64,000 bases of DNA from a virus. Below, piece by piece: positions 8,926 through 19,400 of the stretch. Within the stretch, counting starts at the first letter, position 1. Each line of letters opens with the position of its first letter. Location: positions 89,921-153,920 of IMG/VR virus record IMGVR_UViG_3300025117_000031. One strand, 5' to 3'. A program made the position numbers and the translations under genes. The notes beneath the pieces are model-generated. The model was given only the letters and a program-made list of their open reading frames with translations. It was not told the origin of the DNA and made no database searches.

Positions 8926-10340
8926 TGATTAAAAGATATGTTGCGGACAAAGACACTTCTATAACAAATGCTTATGAAGAAGACCTTTCTACTAGGGCTA
9001 CCACCTGCAATATGGGTGGTTCTGATGTTTTAGAGGTATTTAGCGCTTTTGGAAGGGTAAATACATCTTCTGTTGAGAAGATGAGAATTTTAATAAACTT
9101 CCCCATATCGACTTTATATTCTGATATCGTTGCTGGTACAGTACCAGACTCTGGAGTAAGCTATTATTTACGTCTTTTTGATGTAGCACATCAGGAAACG
9201 ACTCCAGAGACATTTACACTAGACGTGCAGCAAGTTTCTAGAAGTTGGGATGAAGGCCACGGAATGGATATGGAGGGGTTTTTATATGATGGAGATGGCG
9301 CTTCGTGGTCTTCTGCTAGTAACGCACAGACTGCATGGACAACTGCAGGAGGAGATTTTGTAGGGACCGCACTAACGGCTAGTTTTACTTCTTCTGCGGA
9401 CAATCTAGAACTGGATATTAGCTCTTTTGTTAGTAGTTGGATTACCTATGAGGCTTCCGGAACAGGACAGAGAAACTATGGTCTTGTAATAAAACTTTCT
9501 GGTAGTATGGAGGATTGTTTAGCCTCTTCTTCATACTATACAAAGAGATTTTCTGCAAGAACATCAGAATATTATTACAGCCAACCGATAATTGAAGCTA
9601 GGTTTAACGATTCCAAGACGGATGACCGTGGTAATTTTTATGCGAAGAGCAATTTAGTTTCTGACAATTCAAATAAGCTTTATTTTTACAATCGTCCTAG
9701 ATATGTTTGGTCAAATGTTCCCAATACACCAATGGTGGTTAGGTTTTTTGACTCTTCGGCAGGTACGGGCTCAATAACACCAGTTGAAGGGACTCCCATT
9801 ACTGCTACTTTAGAGAGTACCGGGAAATATTACATAACGGCTACAATTACTACGACAGAAGAGATTATTTACGACCGTTGGTATGACTCTTTAGGCAATT
9901 GTCTATGGACGGGCACAATAGACGTTCACACATTGTCGGCTTTCGATAGCTTGGAACAGACTGAATATGTTGGCAAGATAACAAATTTAAAATCTGAGTA
10001 TAAAAGAACAGAAACAAACGTAAGGTTTAACTTGTTTTTGAGGCTAAAAGACTGGACTCCAACAATCTATACGGCTGCGCAGTCTGCGGTTGAAAATACG
10101 ATTGTCGAAAAGGTCTATTACCAAGTACGCAGAACCATTGATGATTTAATTGTGCTTGATTATAACAAATCTTCTCAGAGCAGCGGCACTTTGATGTCCT
10201 ACGATAAAGAAGGTAATTATTTTTATCTAGACATGTCGATGTTTGAGAAAGATTATCAATATGAAATCGCGGTTGGGTACGAAATAGGCTCTGAATTTAG
10301 AGTTTTGCCACAAACTTTCAAATTCCGTATTGGAAAATAG
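8925..10340 (+). CDS. Virion protein with DNRLRE-like beta domain
   Basis: 471 residues, start overlapping the upstream stop. Residues about 15-230 resemble DNRLRE (disaggregatase-related) beta domains: a metal-rich opening (YVADKDTSITNAY), a middle VQQVSRSWDEGHGMDMEG, a segment LELDISSFVSSWI, and a closing YSQPIIEARF. Such domains are found in secreted, carbohydrate-associated proteins. The second half is a series of Ig- or fibronectin-like beta segments. Sitting between the gp6-like gene and the giant appendage gene, it is probably a baseplate-attached surface protein or fibre adaptor. The DNRLRE assignment is by pattern only. Confidence 0.75.
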   Translation: MIKRYVADKDTSITNAYEEDLSTRATTCNMGGSDVLEVFSAFGRVNTSSVEKMRILINFPISTLYSDIVAGTVPDSGVSYYLRLFDVAHQETTPETFTLDVQQVSRSWDEGHGMDMEGFLYDGDGASWSSASNAQTAWTTAGGDFVGTALTASFTSSADNLELDISSFVSSWITYEASGTGQRNYGLVIKLSGSMEDCLASSSYYTKRFSARTSEYYYSQPIIEARFNDSKTDDRGNFYAKSNLVSDNSNKLYFYNRPRYVWSNVPNTPMVVRFFDSSAGTGSITPVEGTPITATLESTGKYYITATITTTEEIIYDRWYDSLGNCLWTGTIDVHTLSAFDSLEQTEYVGKITNLKSEYKRTETNVRFNLFLRLKDWTPTIYTAAQSAVENTIVEKVYYQVRRTIDDLIVLDYNKSSQSSGTLMSYDKEGNYFYLDMSMFEKDYQYEIAVGYEIGSEFRVLPQTFKFRIGK

Positions 10341-10353
10341 AAAAAACCTGCAA

Positions 10354-10378
10354 GAACATATAATTACTATGGCATAAT
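10354..10378 (+). promoter_or_regulatory. Candidate late promoter upstream of giant appendage gene
   Basis: One of the few real intergenic gaps (61 bp). It contains ATATAATTACTATGG, similar to the TAATTAT cores found ahead of the portal gene and the 58450 and 30834 genes. An AAGGGAG Shine-Dalgarno follows before the ATG at 10402. Assignment is by recurrence only. Confidence 0.35.
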
Positions 10379-10401
10379 CCTTTTAAGGGAGTTTTACCTT
10401 T

Positions 10402-13400
10402 ATGGCAATTAAAGACCTTTTTTCTCGAAGTCAACTAAAAAACCTTAAGTTGACAAGTAAAAGCGAGATAGAGGATAAGCTTGAATCTACAAATTATCCT
10501 TCTGCGTACAATTATGATAAAAGTTTGTTTGTTCCACATGTCGATTTTGACGATTTGGCAAGTTGGTGTAAATATGGCAGTGCAGAGAGGTATTTTGCTG
10601 ATAGTTTTCTAAAAATTCAGGAGTTTTACCCCTTTGATGGCAGCAAAACTGAAAAACAAGAGTTTTTAAACAGTGGTTCTTTTGTAGATTCTTGGATTTT
10701 TGATAAAATCTATCCTAGAACTACAGGATATGCTAATTTTTCTTCTGATAATGTAATTACAATTACGTCTACTGGTGCTATTTCTTCGAAAACAATCAAC
10801 ATCGTTTCAAATCCTGAATATATTTATTTAAAAGGGGGTCCTAATCTTGGGGATGCAAATTCCTATCTAGGGGCGAATCTTTTTTCCGAGGATGACGAAA
10901 GAGCTTCGAATCTCAGGTTTGGTGGGAGTTCTGGGAATTATATAGAATTTTGGTTAAAAAGGGGAATTACTGGTAGCAATTCTGAAGTGGTCTTTAGTTT
11001 AAATGACTATTATTCTCAATATTTTACAATTTTATTGAACAACAGCGGCAGCAGTGCTTTTAGTATTGCTTCTGTTTGTTCTGGCTCGGCAAGTCAAAAC
11101 GTAATTGACCTGACAGGATATACGGCTGCGCAAGCATTTGATAATAACTGGCGACACTATGGGTTTAAGCTTTCTAATCATGCGACTGCAAATACATTTA
11201 CCATAGAATTTTTTGTTGGAGATGATTCTGTTTCTTCTACTACGGGATCTGGTAAGTTTATTGATTGTGTAAATTACGTACACGCTACCATTGGTGGTTT
11301 GATTGGGTCTGGTTCGTTTGCTACTGGTTCCGGAAAGCTTTCTGGTTCTTTGGATGAGTTCCGTTTTTGGAAATCTGCTAGAACAAACGAAGAAATTGGA
11401 CAGAATTGGTTTTCTACGGTAGACGGCGGGGCGAATACCGATGACGCTAGTACGGATATTGGAGTTTATTACAAATTTAACGAAGGAGTTTTTTCTTCTT
11501 CTAGTATACATGCGACAGATCGAATTGTTTTGGATTATTCTGGTCGCCTTTCTCATGGGGCTTGGTCTGGTTCCTTGTCCACGAGTAGAAGCACGGGTTC
11601 TGCTATTGACAGCTATTTCGGCAAAGAGACAGAATATAAAGAGCCTATTTTATATTCTACCAACCCTTATGTTGCTGCAAAAGCAGCGGAGATGGCGAAC
11701 TCTGGTTCTATACATGATGTTTCTAACAACTCTTGGGTTTATAACGATATTCCTGGGTGGATTTTAGAAGAAGATCAAGAACAAGAAGACTACTCTCTTA
11801 GAAATCTTACTCAGATAATAGGTAGTTATTTTGATCATCTATATCTGCAAGTTAATGCGGTTTCATCTTTGAATGATGTTCATTATTCCAACGATGATGA
11901 AAAACCATATCCATTTAATGACAAGAGACTGGAAAGTCTTGGAGTTAAGGTGCCGGATATTTTCATAGATTCTACTTTATTAGAATCTTTGATTGGTCGC
12001 AGCAACGAAGAAGATTTCGAAGAGAAGATTTATAACGTTAAGAACAGAATTTATGAAAACATCTATAACAATATTACAAATGTTCTCAAAAGTAAAGGAA
12101 CAGAGAAGTCGGTAAGAAATCTGATTAGATGTTTCGGTACAGATGAGGAAGTTGTTAAGTTAAATCTATATTCAGACAATACAGAATATTCTTTAAAAAA
12201 CAACACAACGGAAACAGCAAGAAAAGTAAATCTTCTTTCTCTTGACGATGCTGATAATTTTGGAGTATCCTTAATACAGGCAACCAGCAGCTTGACAGAC
12301 GACGATTTAGAATACATCACGGGCTCTACAGGGTTTAATTATATTCCATTTACTCTTGAAGCTGGCGTTGTGTTTCCGAAGAGAGCAGACGTAGACAGCG
12401 AGCTTTTTTATAGCGCCCCTTTTGTATCTTCTTCTTTGTTTGGTATTAAAAATTATAGTACGAACAACAGCATATTTAAAGTTTTATTTGTAAAGGAAGC
12501 AATCGACAGTAAGAACGGATATTGGCTTTTAACAAGTAGCGTCTTTTCTACACAACTTACCAGTTCTGTCTACAGTAATGTTTACGATAATGAATATTGG
12601 AGTTTTGGAGTCGGACTTTATCCAAATTCTCAAGATGCCTCGAATATAACTTCGACTACATATTGGCTAGATTTTTATGGTGTAAATTATTGCGGAGACA
12701 TAAAACAGAATAGTTTTAACGTGTCGGCAAGTATTAGTCAAGTGTTAGCAACGTCTTCTTTACAAACAAGCAGACGAATTTATGCCGGCGCAGCAAGAAC
12801 AAACTTTACTGGAAGTATAGAACAATACTCTGATGTAAAATTTGCCAACATAAGATATTTTCAAAAAAAGCTACAGACAGAAGAGATTGACGCTCACGCT
12901 AGGGATCCGTTTAATTATGGAGTTTTGAATCCTTCGAGAGAGATGGAAAAAGAAAGCAATCTCCAAGAATCCCAGGCTTTGGCATTAAATTGGGAGTTTG
13001 GAACGGGTAGTCTTTCGGCGCTTACCTATGGCGGGATTTCATACTACGGCATTAACGTAACAGATTATTCTTCTGGAAGCTATGTCTATCTTCATAATGG
13101 GAGTGTTGATAACGTTGTCGAAAGACATTATCCTGGTATTGCAATCTTTTTTACTTCTGGAACAACTCCGCAAGTTAGAGAACACATTTTAGCGGGTAGG
13201 CAACAGCTACCGGAATCTCTTTCAAGCGGGGATATGGTTAGTATTCTTTCAAATGATGATGAATATTTTACAAGAGATTCAAGACCTGTAAAGTATTTTT
13301 GGGCTTTGGAAAAGAGTATTTATCAAAACGTTTCCGAAGAGATATTAAAATTTTTTGCTGGAGTTGTAGACTTTAACAACCTCATTGGAGAGCCTGTTAA

Positions 13401-16400
13401 CAGATACAGAGAAGAATATAAGTCTTTAGCAAAGTTAAGAAAGATTTTCTTTGAGCGTATTGGGAATACTCCAAGCGTAGAAAAATATCTTAACTATTAC
13501 AAATGGATTGATTCTTCTATTGGCCAGATGGTGCAACAGTTAATCCCGGCAACTGCTGATTTTTCAGAGGAAATGAGAACGGTTGTTGAAAGCCACGTTC
13601 TGGAGAGAAACAAGTATCAAACTCCGTATCCGACAATGGAGTTTAAGACAGAAGAACCCGAAGCACACGCCTATGGTGTGAACGAACTTTTGTATAATTG
13701 GGGAGAAACCCATGCAAATCGTCCGCCGCTTTTTAATACAGTCTCAACACTTTATCCAGCTACAGAGAAAATGCCTTATGAGGCGGTTTATTTAACAAAA
13801 GGATACGTACCGGAAATTAGTGGCAGTGGAATCCACGGCTATTTATATCATAACACGACCTCAGACCTCGACAAGATAAAAAGAATTTATTTAAATGGTA
13901 ACAATTGGGTAACGGGGGCAACAGAAGAAACATTTTTAATGAGAGGATTTGTTTCACACGCAACGCAGAACATTTTTTTGGCGGTTTCTACGGCATCTTC
14001 AACGGGAGACGATATATATACGGCTGGGGCAACATATTATGTAAACTCTGGTTCTGGCTGGGTGAAAAGTCCCGAGACTTTTGGTTCTCAAAAGAAGAGC
14101 CCCCCAATTTACTTATCTACGATAGATGCGTTTGTGACAAAAACTTATAATGCAGCGACATCTTCTTTTTATACATCTTCGAATGGATATACTTGGGGAG
14201 AGGTTGTGGACTCTAGAGAATCTGGGCTTTCTCCTAACAATGCAGCTTATCTCCTTTTTCATCATGCTGGACTAAACAGACTTTATTTATTTGCAATAGC
14301 CACCGAAACTACAGTTGATGTAAGATATACTAATCCTGTTACGCTTGTCCCAGCGACGACATGCACTGGGCCAAGTAGTTTAGACCAGAATGCTGGTCTT
14401 CGTGCTGTTGATTACTTTAGTGATAATAAAATGGCTTTTGTTATGGACAAGGGCGCCCAGGATTGGGGAGCTAATTTTTATTTTTATACATCTTCACTAG
14501 ACGGCAATTCTTTCGGCTATGTTAATGAAACTGGATATATCCCGTACGGAATTGGGGTAAGGTTATTCTGGACTCTTGCGGCAAATAAAGATAGAAGTAA
14601 GATGCTTGTTTATGGGGTAAACCAGGGCACTACTTACGGATATACTAACATGGTATATTTAATGAGTAGAGAGAGTACCGATTTGACTCTTATTCGTTAT
14701 GACACATATAACTGTAGCGTAAACTCAGAATGGATTACTAATCCGTGGGCATTCGTGGATGAAAATGATATATTTTATATCTGTAATGCGTCTGGGTCTG
14801 CTGGTGCCGAAAGTGTACAGATAAGCTCTTCCGCTGATCAAGGACTGACCTGGGGTAATTCAACACATTCTGTAGTTACTGATTTAGATGGTACTGCTGA
14901 TATGTGGCGTTGGAAAAAGCAGAGAGCGGAAGGAGGCTTTTCTGAGATAGCTTCTGGGGACCCCAGCGTAAATTCGAATAAAACACAGTTGAAATATACT
15001 ATGTTTTCTAATGTTTCTGGTTCTACTTTTGCGAAGAGGCACTTTTCTGTTGTAACTGAACCGTCGAGCACCTATATTAAAACTTTAACTGGCTCTTTAA
15101 ACAGCTCTCCTTTTACCTCTATAGAAAATATAAAGGTAAGTTCCTCTACTCATCAGTTTTATACCGTCCCTTCGGGGTATAGTAGCAGCATTGCTACTGG
15201 ACATGAGCCAGATAGAAAGAATATTATTGGGAATTATTCTCACGACTATGAAATAGTTAATGTCTCTGGAAGATATAACCAAAGACCAGATATGGTAGCT
15301 TCTGGTGCACACAATGGGGGTTATTTTGTTTCTGATTTGGGAATGGTTCCGGCAGAGATATATACATCAGGGACGGTTGTTGACCATTATGACATAGTTA
15401 CAAGCAGTGTGGTTGCTGTTAGCAGCAGTGATTTTTCTTCTTGCGCATATCAAAACCTTAGTTATTATCCGGATGAATATGAAGGTCCAAACGGTGAAGT
15501 TAGTTCGAGTACGGGGTTTTCAGCGGATGGTGTAGCGCTTACAACACATGGAATGGCATATCCAGGAGATTTTTGGTTTAATAGCGGGAGTGTTTTGTGG
15601 GTAAGAATAATTGCTAGAACAGCCGACTCTTCTTCTTATCCATGGATTTATAGTTTTTATGATTATGGGGAAATTGCATGGGATATTCCTTATTGCTATT
15701 TCGATTTAACTTCTGGCTCTGGTGCGATTGGAAGTTCTTCTGTTGCTGTGGTCACAAGTTCGATTACGGAGCTTGGAAATGCTTTTTATGATTGTAGATA
15801 TGCTTTTACAGCGACGAGAAATGTTGGGTTAGCGGATTCTAATTATGTTAAAATTTATTACGCTCAAGCAAGTGAAGACTATTCTGTTACGGGCACAGCA
15901 TTAAGGCTTGACCAATTCATACTTCATAATGTTTCTGTTGATGTTTCAGGAAGTTCTTCGATACCAGTGTATTCTTCTTGGACGTCTTCTTACCTTTCTG
16001 GCGAAAGCCCTAACAACTTTGCTCCCTTTAAAGGAGTCGATAAGTATTGTTTTAGAACTCTATTTTCTTCTCCTGGGGAAAAGAAAACCTTAACCAAGAT
16101 TTGGTTAGATCCAGTTGCAGAAGAGCTTTCTACTCACAATGCGCAACCCTTTAGAAATCTTGAAGTAAGACAAGAATATGATACAAGCCTTCAGCTTCAC
16201 ATGGTTTCTGGGGGTCTTTCTACTACTGGAGTTGCGAATGTTCACAAGACGAACTGTAATCCGCTTAGAACGGTAGTTGTGAATCCGACAGAAATTCTGC
16301 AAGAGCGATACGATAACGGATTTGTTTCTCACCAAATTCCCAGAAGTATTTATGGATATTCGTGGATTTCTGGTTCGACAACGCAACCCACAACAGGTAG

Positions 16401-19400
16401 TATGGTGCTGGAGTTCCAAGAAGTTAGTGGAACGACTAATCTTGTAAATTGGGTTGGAACGGCTTCTTTAAACGTTAGGACAAAAGAAAACGAAATTAGT
16501 ACAACTACAAATACTTTAACTCATAATGCATCGTGGCAGACGGGTTCTTGGAGTCCTTATCAGTGGGCATCTTGGGAACAGATACGAGCAGGAGAGGGTC
16601 CTGTTGCAAGGGCTTTAAGAAAAGAAAACATCTATTCTGTTGAAGATCCTTCTAAAGAAAGAATTTTTGTTGACTCCCAGGGTAGAGAAAAACATTTTTT
16701 TGACAATAGGGCAGATTCTTTTACGAATTATTATGAGCCGGTTGTAACTTGGAATAAGCCAATAACTCATATTGTCGAAGATATAAATAAAAATATTGTG
16801 TCTTTTACATATCCATATAGAAACCTAAAGGAACATTTTGCGAATCAGAAACTTGCTAATAGATTGAACGTTGGGGAATGTTCTATACCAATCTATGAAA
16901 CTTGTTTGAATCTTTATAAGTTGGGTGAACATAAATTTGTTTCCATTTATTCGCCAGAGATCATTTATCCGAAGCATGAAAATGTCGGATTTGATATGAT
17001 TCATGCGAGAAACTATTACGATGACTCTACTTCTTCTGGAATTAAAGGAAGCGATAGAATTACTTTCTGGAAAGACACAGAGGACGACAGAACGCAGAGC
17101 AATTTTGTAAATTCTCTTGGGTTCAACATGGGGATTGGTTCTGTTTGGGCTCTGGAAGATGGTTCTGGAAGTTCTCCTTATGGCGAGCTTGCTTCTATGG
17201 GCGAGACAAGAACAAAAGATTTAATTGCTTATGGTAGAACGGGGATTCCGTCTCTTCAGTTCTGTTACGATGTGTATTTATCTGGTTCTACTCTAAAAGA
17301 AAGTGGAACAAACTATACTGCGAACTCAGAGTCTGGGATTAATCCGTTTTATAATTCTTATGACAAATATTCTGATGAAATTAGGCCAATGGGCGCAAGA
17401 TATACTATTTTACCAGAATTTAGAATCTCAGAGCACATGGGGTGGTATATTAATGAAGCTGGTGGGGATTTCAGAAAGAAAAACAGAGGTATTTTAACGG
17501 CAGTTGGTACTAATGTTTCTTCTAGTATGTATAATTCTTCTAGAACGACAGCAAATGAAGAGTTCTATAAGATTTATTCGCACTCAGATATGATGAAAGC
17601 ATTCAATGAGGTTTACGACGATCACAAGAAGCAAAAAGATAAAGTTCGCGAGTTCTCGATGACTTTCCGAGGGATAAAAAAACTACTTCCTTATAACGGT
17701 TTTTATCCTGTTCAGAGGTCTGTACAGCTTGGTAATTTACTTTCTCAATCGTATGCACCATATATTTCTTGGGACACAAACAAGTCAAATAAAGAGTCAG
17801 CAATTCAGAGCCTAATTCAGCCGTTTTATGCTCCCGGAATCTTCTACAATACAGTCAAATCTGGCATTGCTGTCGATTGGCCGATTATGACAGGTACGAC
17901 TGGAGATGAAGACGATTTTAGTGTGAACTACTATTCAGGAACGATTAAAAATTATTCTGGTTATCGGATGCCGTTTGAGTCGATTATTGATCCTTCTTAT
18001 GCTCTTCCTCTTTCGAGCAGCAATAACAGCAGCAGAGAAGGAAGAATGTATTTGCTGAGTCCGGATTATGAAGAAACTTTAGTTGCAAAGTTAGAGCAAG
18101 AGATTACAGGTACAGCGAGTTCTTTGTTTTCTTATGATATGAAACTAGATAGAGACAATTCGCAGTTTGTTGTTGGTACATTTAGAGATACTACAGATCC
18201 TACTGGAAGCGTACAGGTGTTCAATTACACTTCTGGTACTTGGACAAAACATTCCGATCTTATTCCTACGGGGACCATTGTGTCGGGAGATAAGTATGGT
18301 TCTGCTGTTGCAATTTACGGAGACGAGGCTTTTGTGGGTTCTTATGCTTCGGATATATCCGGGGAGACAGGGGCAGGACGTGTTTTGTATTTTAAGAAGC
18401 AGACCAACATCTGGCAGTGTGTTCAAGAAATAACAGCTTCTGATTTTACTGGTTCTGGTGTTTTTGGGAGAGCGCTAAGTTTTGATGGTACTACTTTGGC
18501 GGTAGGAGCAAACATATATGGTGGTGGGGATACTTTAGAGGGGAGGGCTTATATTTTACAAAGTGGGTCAAGTGGTTATGTAGAGGTAGCAGAGTTTTCT
18601 TCTTCTGTGGAGCCCGACGACGGGGCCTATGGCGGGAAAGTTTTAGTAAGTGGAACCTGGGCTTTTGTTTCGGAATATGGCGGTGCGGGTACACCAACAA
18701 TTGGGAAAATTTATATTTATAAAACCAACGGGGTAGACCCTTGGTCTTTGCTGCAAGCGATATCCGCCAGCGATGGGGGAGCAGATGATTATTTTGGCGT
18801 TTCTGTGGCAATTTCTGGAACAAAAACTTCGGTTGATGGGTATGGTAGCCAATTGGCGGTTGGAAGTTATTATACTTATGAAGATGGTCAGCAAGCGGGT
18901 TCTGTTTATCTTTATGAATTAGATTATTTAAGAGGGTGGATTGAAAAACAAAAAATCGTTTCTGGGGAATCTGGAACAGGTGATCTCTTCGGGGCTTCAG
19001 TAGATTTTTGTGACGGGTTAATGATTGTAGGGGCTACTGGGCTTGACGATGCGGCAAGCAATGCGGGGGGTGTTTATCTTTATGAAAAGGAAAATGGTTA
19101 TTATTATTTTCGGGAAAAAATTTCTGATGGGTTTGCTGCTAATGACGTTGTGGGCTCAAAGGTTGCTGTTTCAGGTAGCCAGCTTTTTGCTGGTGCACAT
19201 GGAGCGGACAAAATTTTTATTTATTCTGGGGAATATGTTGGTTCTGCATATCCATTTATTTCTTGGGATGGAGAAAATAAAACAGATTATAGTTTAGCTT
19301 CTAATAACTTTTTTGCTGAGTCTTCGAGGTTCTTCCTGAAAGACGAGAAATTTACATCTTTTGTTTCTAAAAAAGAGTCTGAATTTAAGACGATGCAGTC

